Positions 46,650 through 56,869 of a stretch of 64,000 bases of DNA are shown one piece after another. The stretch lies in assembly GCA_028583685.1 (NCBI GenBank), contig JAMXIF010000042.1:20635044-20699043 (forward strand), read 5' to 3'. The translations under genes and the position numbers were made by a program. The stretch's first letter is position 1, and each line of letters starts with the position of its first letter. Under the pieces are notes generated by a model. It was not told where the DNA came from. It saw nothing but the letters and a program-made list of their open reading frames with translations, and ran no database searches. This stretch comes from Petaurus breviceps papuanus (Eukaryota > Chordata > Mammalia > Diprotodontia > Petauridae).

Positions 46650-46799
46650 TGTTCAAATGATTGCATATTGTCTCTTGCATTAGACTGTGAGCTCCTTGAG
46701 AAAAGGGACTTTTTTTTTGCATCTCCATTGTTTAGCACAGCACTTGGAACATAGTAGGTGATTAATAAATGCTCATTCTCTGAGTGACTCAGAGGTTCA

Positions 46800-47225
46800 T
46801 TTTCCTCATCTGCTATTTTTCCCCCACAGAAAAGTTGCCAGAATAAAATGGAATATGCTTTTGTGTTCATTTAAAAATCTGAAATCCTTTAGTCTCTCCT
46901 TTATAACAATATGCCTTAGGGGTCTGGAATAAGTCCCATAATTTAAATTTCATTGTAAGAATTAACTCAACCTAATTGCTAAGAATTGGACAGAGTAAGC
47001 AGAAAAGATTCACCAATGATTTAGTAAAGGATATAACAGTAACCTGAAAATAGATTGGCTATTAATCAACTCCAATGTGGAATATTGCCCTTTCTTGCAG
47101 TTTAGAAAAGAATGGTCTGTGGCTCATTCTGTCAGTCAATTATTGGTTCATTTTAGCCACAATCCATCATTTCCTTTATCAGACCCATATTCCAATGGTA
47201 TCTGGAACTCCGCCTAACAAAGCAA
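46800..47225. other. No gene seen
   Basis: Unassigned AT-rich DNA. Confidence 0.45.
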
Positions 47226-47227
47226 GT

Positions 47228-47355
47228 CAGTATCTTCTCTGTAGTTTTGAGAGAATTGTCTGGGTCACTGAGAAGTTAAGTGATTTGCCCAAGGTTACAG
47301 AACCAGTATGAGTCAGATGAGGGACTTGAATCCAAATCTGCGTGTCTTGACATTT
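47228..47355 (-). mobile_element. MIR-like SINE, antisense
   Basis: 'gagaagttaagtgatttgcc', 'caaggttacagaaccagtat' and 'gacttgaatccaaatctgcg' in order. Confidence 0.75.
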
Positions 47356-47359
47356 ATTA

Positions 47360-48101
47360 ATTTATAGAACAATGATATGATAGATAATAAGCTAAATATA
47401 TCTGGGCTTTTTATTTTACTGAGTTCCAATTGTTTTTACCCCTTGTGGGGACTCTTAAGACTTAAGTAAAACTGGCTATAAGAAGTCATTGTGTAGATTA
47501 GAGTAGACTAGACTAATGGATATTGTACTCAAACATAGTCTTTTGTTTTGAAATCTCCTGTCATCCCAATTGCTTCTACTTGGAAGGAGCTGACTGTGAC
47601 AGACAGGGTAATTGTAATTAGTATTTAAGATCTCTTTCAGCTGAAAGTTCCCAAAGCATTCTTTTTCCTCTTCTCCACCTCTGGTGACATGGTGACAAGA
47701 GCTGTTCCAAAGTCTTGTTTTTTGTCATTGCCTTGTCTGACACAACTAAATGTGATCTATTGCATTCCTCAGACCCCTGGGATTGACATTCAGCTTTTTA
47801 AGGTTGATTTTAACATCTAGGGATGCAGGATATGGGTCATATCCTTAAAGGAATTTATATGACTATTTCAATCCAGAGATATCTAAAAGGACTTATTCTA
47901 AGAATGCAAACAGGGTAGTGTGTTTTGGAGATAGTAACAGCTTACATTTACATATATATATATATATATATTACAAAGCAATCTAACAACACCATGAAAT
48001 TGAAAGGAAAGCATCATGAGGCTATAGCAACTGATATTTATTTAATGCTTTAAAAGGTACACTTAATATTTTTACATTCATTTCTTCTTTTTCTGTTATG
48101 G
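47360..48101. other. No gene seen
   Basis: Mixed unassigned DNA with a (TA) tract at about 47951-47971. Confidence 0.45.
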
Positions 48102-48106
48102 GAAGC

Positions 48107-48556
48107 TGTAGCACCATTGCAATATTCACAGCACCAACAGTGATTATGAATATGCCAGCCTAGTTCGTAATTGCAAAATGTAACAGACTCTCCATATAGA
48201 AGACAGAAGCAAAACATTTGTTCTGACACCAGAAAACCGAATCCCCAAACCAGAAAGTTGAATCCATTATAGCAACAAAGAAGTTAATACACCATAGCAA
48301 GCAGGGAGCCACAAACAAATACTCACAAGCCTAGTTGTCTGCTTGCCTGCCATCCTCTCTCTCCCATTGTCTAGCTGCCCTGACTCCCAGCTTTCTGTAG
48401 GGTCTGCTCCAGCAAGCTCCTCCAACCACAGGCTCTATGTGACTATATTCAATCTATTAGGGGGAAGGGAAGATCTTCAAAGCAGGGGAGATTTTCAAAT
48501 TGCCTTGGGCTTGCTAAGGGGCAAGGGAAGAACTTCAAATTCCTATTGCCTTTACA
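48107..48556 (-). mobile_element. Solo LTR of an endogenous retrovirus (family A2)
   Basis: The minus strand runs from TGTAAAGG to GGTGCTACA. A 5-bp direct repeat 'gaagc' flanks it exactly (48102-48106 and 48557-48561). The start resembles family A ('gaatttgaagttctt', 'cccttgcccctta'), while the 3' half differs and matches the copy at 52.4 kb. About 450 bp, no internal region, fossil. Confidence 0.85.
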
Positions 48557-48639
48557 GAAGCTTAGGGTCAGTAAAAGTAATTTGAATTTCTGAACACAGT
48601 ACAGACCACTCTCCTTTTCTTCCTCCTCCTCCTTCTTTT

Positions 48640-49015
48640 TGACTCTGGCCCCTGTTCTTTGTCCATCTGTACTGTGTATTGACATTATGCATGTAGTTGG
48701 TTAAACTCTTTAGATTGACTCTTCAGATGCATGTTAAAGTTTGGGCCATCAGTGTTTCACTTTCCTTTGGTCTTTTCTGTGGATGAGCCAAGACTCCTTT
48801 GAGTGATAACAGATCTCTTCCAGGATTTTCTAAAAGGCCTTGTGGTTTGATGCAGCCAACATGATATGATTCATAAACAGGGACATTTGGAGGATCTTGC
48901 CATCCACTGAGCATCCTCTCTCGATCTGGAATTTGTGCTAGATCTCTTTCATCAAAGTGGCAAACACTCTCAACAAATAAAATCTGTTTTGAGCTTTGCC
49001 TGAGATTTATTATAG
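48640..49015 (-). mobile_element. Probable RTE-type LINE fragment, or unassigned repeat
   Basis: The minus strand at 48723-48914 is open for 63 codons (MLSGWQDPPNVPVYESYHVG, then KPQGLLENPGRDLLSLKG). This reads like decayed coding DNA rather than chance sequence. I cannot place it firmly. Its position next to an RTE fragment on the plus strand suggests RTE. An old host exon or processed copy is the alternative. Confidence 0.35.
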
Positions 49016-49019
49016 GAGG

Positions 49020-49480
49020 ATTATTTCATAAGTCTCCCAGAACAGCAAAGTCCCATTTTTTTTTTTAGGCAATTGGGGTTAAGTAACTTGCTCAAGATTA
49101 CATGGTCAGTTATTTTGTATGAGTGGTAAGTATCTGAGGCCAGAACCAATCCTGTGTCTCCCAAATCTGGGGCAGGAGTTCTTACTCACTGCACCACTGG
49201 GCCGCCCCCAAAGGCCCATATTTTTAATGTAAATATTTTAGTAGCACGTTGTATGGCAGTGAACCATGGAACACAACTCCCTCTGAAGAACCGAAGATGA
49301 ACAACATCTCATGAAGGGAAAAGGAAAGGTTAATGTTAAGTGTGAGCCTGCTGCAGCATATAACAAGAAACTCCCAAGAGGGACAGGAGCTAAGATGTCA
49401 TTCAAGAATGATATAAGGAGAAGGTGAGTTGGTTACATGGCAAGAGCTAGAGACAACAAGTAGACAGCCAGAGAACATTC
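49020..49480 (+). mobile_element. RTE-type LINE ORF2 C-terminal fragment, sense
   Basis: After the SINE insertion, 'cacgttgtatggcagtgaac' and 'catggaacacaactccctct' match the RTE motif that encodes LYGSETWT. 'aaactcccaagagggacagg' and 'aatgatataaggagaaggtg' then match the region encoding RERTGIKD and YKRKMRWAGH. Frames are broken. Confidence 0.65.
49061..49209 (-). mobile_element. WSINE-type SINE, antisense, inserted in the RTE fragment
   Basis: Poly(T), 'ggcaattggggttaagtaac', 'tgctcaagattacatggtca', and the reversed head 'ccactgggccgcccc'. The flanks 'aaagtcccattttt' (49047-49060) and 'aaaggcccatattttt' (49210-49225) form an imperfect target duplication. Confidence 0.9.
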
Positions 49481-49534
49481 TGTTGTTATCTTCATATAGC
49501 TGGGAGATAGGAGGGAAGGCCTTATGCATGGTGA

Positions 49535-49604
49535 GTGGACCCCTTTATGGGATTTGAACTCAGGTTCCTCCTGACTCCAAGTCTAGAATTTGCCCAATTA
49601 CACT
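49535..49604 (-). mobile_element. SINE head fragment, antisense
   Basis: 'gggatttgaactcaggttcc' and 'tcctgactccaagtctagaa' are a reversed SINE B-box region. It is followed immediately by a second, fuller SINE. Confidence 0.6.
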
Positions 49605-49605
49605 T

Positions 49606-49892
49606 TCCTTTTGTGGTTGTTCATTTGTCTCAGTCATGTCCAACTCTTTGTGACCCCCCATCTGGGATTTTCTTGGCAAAGACATTGGAATGGTCTTGCC
49701 ATTTCCTTCTCCAGCTCATTTTGTACAGATGAAGTGACTGAAGCAGACAGGATTAAGTCATTTACCCAGGGTCACACAGCTAGTAAGTGTCAGAGGTTGG
49801 ATTTGAACTCAGGGAGATGACTCTTGGGATTCAGGGAGTGCTGACTCTAGGGTCAGCACTTTATGCACTATGGCATCACCTAGATGTCCCAT
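49606..49892 (-). mobile_element. MAR1-type SINE, antisense, nearly full length
   Basis: 'tcagtcatgtccaactcttt', 'ggattttcttggcaaagaca', 'ttgccatttccttctccagc', 'cccagggtcacacagctagt' and 'ggatttgaactcaggg' in reversed MAR1 order. A short GACTCT-type duplication lies near 49816-49850. Confidence 0.92.
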
Positions 49893-51395
49893 ACTCCTCT
49901 CTCCCCCTTGCTCTAATAGAGATCAAATGACTTGCCAAGGGGCACAAAGATGATATCTGTTCCAGAATCTGAACTCTTTAGTCCCAAAATAGCATTCTTA
50001 GGGTTCTAAGAGTCTCATGGGAAAATACTGTTTTGTTTTATTTTGCCTTAAACTGTCCCAAAATAACTGCATTTTCAAGAACTTTATAGAACAAATTGAC
50101 CTAGGAAATTTCCAGGCCTGGTTCTAAGCCAGAGTTAGCTCACCCTTGGTCTCACTCTAAACCATACCATTCCCTGCTGAGTTCCTGCCTCTCCCATGCC
50201 CTTCCTTCATGCTGAGTTTCCAAAGTTAACCTGCTGGTTGGAAGTAGATTCATATCAAGTCCCCCTCCCCCATCAGACACTGCAATATTAAGTAATTGTT
50301 AATTCATTGTCCAGGGTCCTACTCCTTTGAAAATAGAGGCATATAAAATTTAAGGTGATAGAGGTCAAACGAATATAAGAACATGCTGGGATTACAACTG
50401 GAGAGTCTAGACATAAAATCCTACGCTCTCACAAGGTCACAGTTCCCTTGAAGAAGTGATAATGGAGGGCAATTTAATTAAAAGATAATGGAATGAATGA
50501 AAGAATTTTTACCAGGATCTTTGCAGGCCTCGAGAGCATACTTTTCCTTCCCTAAATATCAGCCCAAATATCTTTCTTGCCCAAATTGCTACATGCTATA
50601 AATAACTCACCTTGAGAAATGTGTTTATCTTATTAAAGATTATAGAAATGTTGGCAAAAAATGATTTTCAGACTTGAATACACAGTAGTTTCTCATATTT
50701 TTATGTTATTGAAAATTCAAAGCCAGGTAGGTGAGATTAGAATTGTTAGACTTTCATCACTGATTTCTTTGCAGGAGTCAGTCAACAAATATTGAGTGCC
50801 AGTGATAGGCTGAAAACTACTCAGCACTTAGTTAACACCCCAGTAGACAGCTTTCTAAATAGGAGAGACAATTTGAAAGTTTCAATCTAACTTCAGTGAA
50901 TCATAGATTTAAAAGCAAAAGGCTGATAACATCTCCAAATTCCTTACTATCTTTCTCTAGGTTCCAGTATAGTGTCTGTCTTCTAGTGTGAGCTGCTGTT
51001 CAAAGGGGCAAAGGGAAGACCCTAAAGTAACTACAAATGACACATGAATAAATATGCCAGAGCAAGCCAAATGAGCTAGCTGTCACTTTTGGAAGAACTA
51101 AGAAGCCAGCCCAGAGGGCTACTCCGGTGCAGTTAGTGAAGACCTATGACCTTCAGGGGAAAGGAGACATATGTAGATGTGTGGGTATTTCCAGTCTTGT
51201 GCTGGCATAGGACAGAAATTTCAGAACAACGAAGAGAAGAAGTGATAACTAGAAGGTTCAATCCTAGCAAGTTCTATGAAAATAAAAAGGGGTGGGAAGA
51301 GATTGCTTTGGCTGAGTGGACAAAGATTCATTAGGAAGTTGGTAGCTGAAATTGGAGCTGGTAGAAGGGAAGGATGTCACATGATAAATGTATAC
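49893..51395. other. No gene seen
   Basis: About 1.5 kb mostly unassigned, with a short reversed L2 scrap near 50770-50800 ('caacaaatattgagtgccag'). No exon recognised. Confidence 0.45.
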
Positions 51396-51397
51396 TT

Positions 51398-51800
51398 TCA
51401 AGTTAAAAAGTATGTATTAAGTGCTTCCTATATGTCAGGTTTATGCTAAGTTCTGGGCATACAAAAAAAAAAAAAGAAAACCTTCTGCCCTCAGGGAGCT
51501 TGCAGCTTAATGGGAGGCCACTTGTAAACAATTATGTACAGCAAGATATATACAGGAAAAGTTGAAAATAATTTCAGAGGGAAGGCTTGTACCTTAAGGT
51601 AGATCAAGAAAAGCTTTTCGCAGACAGTAAGATTTTAGCTTAACCTGGAAGAAAGCCAAGGAAACTAGGAAGAAAAGATGAGGAGGGAGAACATTCCAAG
51701 CATGTGGACAGTCTGTGAAAATGCAGTTTCTGTTCCAGGCAAAAGGAGGCAGTAGGAGCAAAAGTAAACAAAGAGTCAAACTAAAACAGGAGCAGTGACT
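51398..51800 (-). mobile_element. L2 LINE 3' end, antisense
   Basis: 'tattaagtgcttcctatatg', 'tcagggagcttgcagcttaa', 'ttcagagggaaggcttgtac', 'gaagaaaagatgaggaggga' and 'gaacattccaagcatgtgga' in reversed L2 order. Confidence 0.82.
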
Positions 51801-51884
51801 GTTTTACACCAATGTAGAAGAGGCATATGAGACAAAGCTAGAAAAATTCAAATTAAAGTCATTTTATAGAGGACCCTGAGTAAG

Positions 51885-51950
51885 GCAGACTGTAAGCTCC
51901 TTGAGGGTAGAGAATCAATACTAAAGTCTTGCATCTTGCCTGGCACATAT
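51885..51950 (+). mobile_element. L2 3'-end remnant, sense
   Basis: 'cagactgtaagctccttgag' and 'cttgcctggcacatatgtg'. It ends in the adjacent microsatellite. Confidence 0.65.
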
Positions 51951-52062
51951 GTGTACATACAAACATACACTTATATACACATAAACACTGTATATGTATG
52001 TATATATGTAGGAATGCATGTATATATGTATGTATGTGTATGTATGTATATGTATATATAAT
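51950..52062. repeat. Imperfect TATG/TACA microsatellite
   Basis: CATA and TGTA units, expanding from the end of the L2 remnant. Confidence 0.85.
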
Positions 52063-52274
52063 TGATGGGAATATGGCCATAACTACAAAGTAACATAGAG
52101 TAGAATAATTAATTTAAGTGATTTGGAAGTAGGGATGTGTGCTGCCCATCTCTTCCTTCTTTTTAGGGCTTCTTTCAAGGACTCAGTTTCCCCCATCACC
52201 TTCCTCTCTCTCTGTTCTTCCAAACTTCATATGCCCTCTCTCTACCCTCTCTTTTTCCCTGTCTCTTTCCTTCC

Positions 52275-52410
52275 CACCTTGGAATCATAGGATTCAAGAG
52301 TTATAAGAGGTGCTTGAATCTAAGGTCAACCACTAAATAAGTAAACTGAGGACCAAGAAGTTATGTAAGACTTTTCTATAGTTAGCAAATTTACTCTTTA
52401 ATAGCTTGTA
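52275..52410 (-). mobile_element. MIR-like SINE, antisense
   Basis: 'ggaatcataggattcaagag', 'ctaaataagtaaactgagga'. Cut by the LTR that follows. Confidence 0.55.
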
Positions 52411-52419
52411 ATACCTGAG

Positions 52420-52781
52420 ACAGTATAGTGCCAACACAATATTCACAGTGCCTACAGCAGCTATGAATATGCTATCATGATTCTGAATTGCAAAATATAA
52501 GTCTTTCCATATAGAAGGCAGAAGCAAAATATTTATTCAAACACCAGAAAGCCAAATCCATCAGAGTAACAAATAAGTTAAAACACCTTATCACAGCAGG
52601 GAGCAACCTTTGTACCTAGCTGTCTCCTTCTCTGCATCCTCTCCTCCCTCCTTTCTAATTGCTTTGAATCCCAGCTTTCTGTTTCACCCATTCAACGTGT
52701 TCCTCCCACCACAGTCTCCATGTGATTATATTCAGCCTTTTAAGGGGCAGGGAATATCTCAAAATTCTCATTACCATTACA
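52420..52781 (-). mobile_element. Solo LTR of an endogenous retrovirus (family A2)
   Basis: Minus strand starts TGTAATGG. The body matches the 48.1-kb copy block by block ('aatattcacag', 'attgcaaaatat', 'tccatatagaaggcagaagc', 'cagcagggagc', 'cccagctttctgt'). Ends are approximate, and no target duplication is clear. Fossil. Confidence 0.78.
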
Positions 52782-52949
52782 CATAAGTAAAGCCTTTTAC
52801 AATCCTTTGGTCCTTACCAGGACTCTGAGATAAGCTAGGCAAATTAAGTGACTCGAGTGAGCTCACATCAACTTACCAGTTTTCTTTTACATACAAAAAT
52901 TCTGGATTTTCTTCTGCCTCACCCATTGCTTTCAGCATCTCTCTGTTTT

Positions 52950-53096
52950 TGATTTTTCTCTTTGCTCCAGTAGAATATCAGCTCATTGAGGTCAGGAGAT
53001 ATTTTCTCCTTAGTGGATGTTTGGACACTTTATAAATGTTTATCGAATGGTTCTGTTCTCTTCTTTCCCTACATTATCTTGCCTGTCCTTGGCCTC
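52950..53096 (+). mobile_element. L2 3'-end remnant, sense
   Basis: 'gtagaatatcagctcattga', 'ggtcaggagatattttctcc' and 'ataaatgtttatcgaatggt' reproduce the L2 terminus. The LTR at 53097 is inserted just beyond. Confidence 0.6.
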
Positions 53097-53635
53097 TGTA
53101 GTGGCAAGCACCCCAAGGGTCCTCAGGGTTTGCTGCCAACACAGGTTCTTAGATCTGCTTTGATAAAGGAAAGCAACTCAAAATGGGTTAACAAGCTTAC
53201 TTTAATTAGTCAAACATGTATCATTTACCTAGTTCAGGGGAAAAAGGTCAGCACCCCGAACTTCAGAATACACAGACAGAATTATCAAGTCAGAGAAACA
53301 GATCAAGTAGACAGATATACAAACTGTCCAGCCATTACATCCATACCAAATCAACATCTGGGTTTCAACATCTGGGTTTTTCAAAGCCGGGGGGCTCTGG
53401 ACAACGGCTTCCCAGAATCCAGATCAAATCACAGAACAGTTCTCAAAGTGAGCCCCAAAACAAAGCTACACATCAGGGCTTATATAGCCTTCTCCTGGCT
53501 CAGAGAATGTAATAACCTTATTGGCTCACTGGCCAATCAAGAAGTACCTACTGAAAACCAAGCCTCCCACCCCAGGCTCCAGGTGCACTTTAGCCTAGGG
53601 GCAGGGAAGATCTTTAAATTTGCATTCCCATTACA
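53097..53635 (-). mobile_element. Solo LTR of an endogenous retrovirus (family A)
   Basis: Minus strand from TGTAATGG to CCACTACA, with TATATAA near 53481. The flanking 5-bp duplication 'gcctc' is exact (53092-53096 and 53636-53640). It is a close relative of 10993-11652. The overlapping 225-codon plus-strand frame (52986-53663) is LTR sequence read backwards, not a gene. Fossil. Confidence 0.9.
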
Positions 53636-53640
53636 GCCTC

Positions 53641-54008
53641 TAGCACTTTTCTTCAGCATTTAGCCTTTTATCTTAGTATCCTGATTTGGTGAATAGGAAA
53701 TGCAGATGCTTTAATCATATTTGAATTCTCTCTGTTTCTAGGTTCTTAATTTAAAATGTTCACAGAAATGGGAAATAATAGTCATTTCCATATTGTTTTC
53801 CCATTAGTACTTTATTTGTAAGCATTTTGAATCTTCCTCTCTGTAAAGAGAACTCTGCCTAGAGTGGTTTGATTTAATCTGATGATGACTTGTCTGAAAC
53901 ATCAGTCCTTTTCTTGTGCATTATAGAGAAATACATTAGAGTCAATGAAATTCAATTTCCTCAAGTTAGTGAAATCAGGTTGTTGTTTTTTTTTTCCTTA
54001 GGAGACAG

Positions 54009-54065
<57 letters not shown>

Positions 54066-54430
54066 GTCCCTTCCTTTCCCACCCCCCACGGGAGGTTTAA
54101 TTGAGCATTTTGCATCCTTCTTATCTTCAGACACATAGACCCAACTTAGAAATGATAATAGCTAAATACAAATTGCACATCCACACATGTCTGTGTGATT
54201 TCTGTAATCATTTCAAAGGAAACACCATTTGTCCCCAGAGGGCTAGGTGTCATGTTCCTGGTTATGATTTCATTTCCCAGGAAGATTGCTGGTAGCACAG
54301 CATAAGAGAAATAGTGAAGAACAATATAATTTTACTAGGTTCTACTTTTCTGTACATATTTGTCCTAGAATTTATAATAATAATCAGTTTAGTTTAAAGC
54401 ATTTAACAAAATGCCTATCGTGAGCAAGAC
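53641..54430. other. No gene seen
   Basis: Unassigned AT-rich DNA containing the (TA) tract at 54010-54063. Confidence 0.45.
54010..54063. repeat. (AT)n microsatellite
   Basis: About 27 uninterrupted units. Probably length-variable. Confidence 0.97.
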
Positions 54431-54432
54431 AT

Positions 54433-54758
54433 TGTAGCAGGTTACAATGGTAAGGGAATTTGAAGATCTTCCCTGCCCCTTAATGGACCTTAAGTGGATC
54501 CTAACAGGAGGGGCTTGTTTTTTCAGGAAGGCCCATACCTTTTGTTACTTTGTAATTAGGCAGTTGCTATGTACTCTGAGGTGATATACATGTATATTTA
54601 TATATGTGTGTATAGAATATATTTATATAATATTTTTTATGTATATGTATGTATATTAAAGATTGTTGTTCCCTTTAAAGTTCCTTTCCTTTAGTATAAC
54701 AGATCAAAGAACCTGTGCTAATAGCCATCCTGGGTATGCTAGGGTGCTTGCTGTTACA
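54433..54758 (+). mobile_element. Broken LTR related to family A, sense
   Basis: The start 'gaatttgaagatcttccctg' and the end 'agaacctgtgctaatagcca' plus 'gggtgcttgctgttaca' match the two ends of the family A LTR, on the opposite strand to the others. A TATA-rich microsatellite (about 54580-54660) occupies the middle. Incomplete fossil. Confidence 0.65.
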
Positions 54759-54789
54759 CAGGCACTAAAGGAAAAAGAAAATGAAAAGA

Positions 54790-55165
54790 TGTTGTTTGTC
54801 CTTCATTTTTGAAGAGGACCATTGACATCGTGGGGTGATGTCTTGACTTGTCTATGAATTGGATTTAAGTGAGGCAGAGATGCATGAGGACATAAGCCTT
54901 ACTTTCTCTTCCAGAGTCATTGACATCCAGTAGCAGAATAAAAGTCAGGATGTCTGGCAATGGCTGGAAATGGGTGTTTGACACTGTAGTTTATGATTCC
55001 AAGCCAAGAACTTAGTCCCTGCTTCAGCTGTCGTCATGGCTGTTGGAACAAATTGTTCCCATCCACCTATTTTGCTTGGCAAAATCTCATGCTTAGGGTA
55101 GACATCCCCTTAATTCACCAACAGATCTGAGGGTTGTTGGCTACCCTCAGTCTGCTTTAGTATGC
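54790..55165 (+). mobile_element. Probable RTE-mobilised marsupial SINE
   Basis: 'ttgtttgtccttcatttttg', 'aagaggaccattgacatcgt', 'ggggtgatgtcttgacttgt', 'cttccagagtcattgacatc', 'catggctgttggaacaaatt' and 'gggttgttggctaccctcag' match from memory a common non-MIR marsupial repeat thought to use RTE machinery. The family name is uncertain, but the repeat identity is firm. Confidence 0.7.
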
Positions 55166-55169
55166 CTGA

Positions 55170-55650
55170 CAAAAGGGGTATACTGGAATGGACACTGTGC
55201 ATGCTACAGATTTTTGGAGCCACAAATCAGATTTGGGTGAATCAGATGGACACCAGTGATTGCATGAGCAACCCTAAAAAGGGCTTCGCAGCCCTCACAA
55301 CAGAGGTGGTAATCCTCCTAAACACTGCAGTGTGGCAGTCACTAGAGGAGACAGAAAATGAAAAAAATATGTTTTCCTTGCCAACAATAAGATTGTAATC
55401 TATACACTTAGCTACGAACCCTTTCCTCATTCCCTTGTCCTGATCCCCAGGTTGCTCTATGTCCTCCTCTGGAGTTCATGTAGATCTTTCTTGTGTGTCT
55501 ACAATACATTTATTGTGTATTTTTTGTGTCTCAATTATCTATATTTGAGTTTTATTCAGCAACACTGTTAGTACCATGAGGAGAGAGATCATGACATCTT
55601 TTCATGAATCACACTGCCAAATCAACACATACCTGAAAAGGTCCCCTCTC
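55170..55650. other. No gene seen
   Basis: A 78-codon frame (55162-55398) contains no recognisable domain. Confidence 0.45.
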
Positions 55651-55655
55651 ACACG

Positions 55656-55712
55656 GTAACATGACACCATGTTACACTGCAACATGACACCATGTTACAT
55701 TGCAACATGACA
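55656..55712. repeat. Short tandem repeat of a 21-bp self-complementary unit
   Basis: Unit 'aacatgacaccatgttacay', then TGC, in about 2.5 copies. Each unit contains 'taacatg' and 'catgtta', which are reverse complements, so every copy can fold on itself. Confidence 0.85.
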
Positions 55713-55744
55713 AAGGGTCATCTACTTTTTGCTTAAAGACCTCC

Positions 55745-56010
55745 AAAGGGAAAAATAGGTGGCTGTGTGGAGAGAATGTTGGACTTGGAGTCAAGATAAC
55801 TTGTGTTCGAATCATTCCTCAGACCTTCACTGTAGGTAAGCCATTTAAATTTCTCAACCTCAGTTTTCTCATGTGTAAAATGGGGATCATAATAGCTACA
55901 CCTACATTACAGGATTGTTGTGCACATCAAATGGAATAATATTTCTAATGTGCTTGTAAATCTTAAAGCACCATACAAATATTAGCTATCATCAGCATCA
56001 TCATTATTTT
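55745..56010 (+). mobile_element. MAR1-type SINE
   Basis: 'taggtggctgtgtggagaga', B-box-like 'gttcgaatca', 'cctcagttttctcatgtgta', 'aatggaataatatttctaat' and 'ccatacaaatattagctatc' in order. Confidence 0.88.
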
Positions 56011-56319
56011 TGTCATCACTATTCTATTCAATCTTTTCAACTTTTCCAGAGATCTCCATGTTAGGAAGCTTTTCCTTGTTTCCATCTGAAATTTTCCTCT
56101 TACAACCCCCAGCCATTATTTTAGTCCCATGTTCTAAAAATATTTGCTAATATCTTTGAAGCCTTAGATAATTTAAAAACAGAAATGGTGTTTTCAGTAT
56201 TTTTTTTCCTGATTGAAGGCAAAAACTTCAAATATTAGGCGTGAATATTGAAGTTATGAAGGTGGTATATAATAAGTTTTATATTTCTGGACAATGCCTT
56301 AAAATAATATCTAGCACCA

Positions 56320-56560
56320 TTCAATCCACAATCATTTAAACTGCTTGAGGTCAGAGGCTAATTTGCCTGTCTCCATAATTGCAGTACCTAACATAGTGCC
56401 TAGCATATAGTAAGTGGTTAATAAATCCTTGTGGATTGACCTACCATTATATGGCAGGCACTTGTTATACGCTGCAGAGACAAAGACAAAAACAAAGCAG
56501 TCCATGACCATGGGGAACTTGTGGTCTATAGGGTAAATGAATTCACATATCAACATATAT
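56320..56560. mobile_element. Two abutting L2 3' ends, head-to-head
   Basis: A sense terminus ('taacatagtgcctagcatat', 'gtaagtggttaataaatcct') ends near 56440. A reversed terminus ('ggcaggcacttgttatacgc', 'ggggaacttgtggtctatag') starts right after it. Both are old. Confidence 0.65.
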
Positions 56561-56780
56561 TGAGTCAAAATAGACACTAGACAAACTTTTTTTTTTTTGG
56601 AGGGGTGTAGAAGGAAATGGGCAGAGGTACTACCAGTTGGAGAGAAAGTCCTCAGATAGGAGACTGTAGGTACTTGAGCGGGACCTTGATAGAAACTGGT
56701 GATTTTAAGAAGTAGAGGTTAAGACTGAGTGTATTCTAGGAAAGCAAGACAATTTCTGCAAAGAGATAGTGCGTGCACTC

Positions 56781-56800
56781 TGTGTGTGTGTGTGTGTGTA
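56781..56800. repeat. Short (TG)n microsatellite
   Basis: Nine to ten TG units. Confidence 0.9.
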
Positions 56801-56869
56801 ATAGCAGATTATACAATTTAACTAGAATGTTGATTCCAATGTTATACTTCCCTAATCAAGAACTCTTAA

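Larger units (their letters stand above)
45310..46790 (+). mobile_element. L2 LINE, sense, ORF2 from the polymerase palm to the 3' end
   Basis: 'atttttcttgacctcttggc' near 45378 (palm start), 'gattctgtcctgggcctctt' near 45554 (the GSVLGPL motif), and 'cctggactattgcaataaat' near 46170 (LDYCN). The terminus has 'agactgtgagctccttgaga', 'gtttagcacagcacttggaa' and 'gtaggtgattaataaatgct'. A SINE at 45771-45921 and a (TA) tract at 46619-46646 interrupt it. All frames are broken. Confidence 0.82.

Noticed and set aside
49535-49892. tRNA pseudogene, from reversed 'ggatttgaactcag' text
   Set aside because: The surrounding sequence is a full reversed MAR1 SINE.
52986-53663. A 225-codon plus-strand frame, the longest unbroken one in the window
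   Set aside because: It runs through a solo LTR with exact 5-bp duplications, read on the opposite strand to the LTR. It has no protein motif.
55656-55712. CRISPR-like repeat array
   Set aside because: Only about 2.5 contiguous units with no spacers, in a vertebrate-type genome. It is a small tandem repeat.
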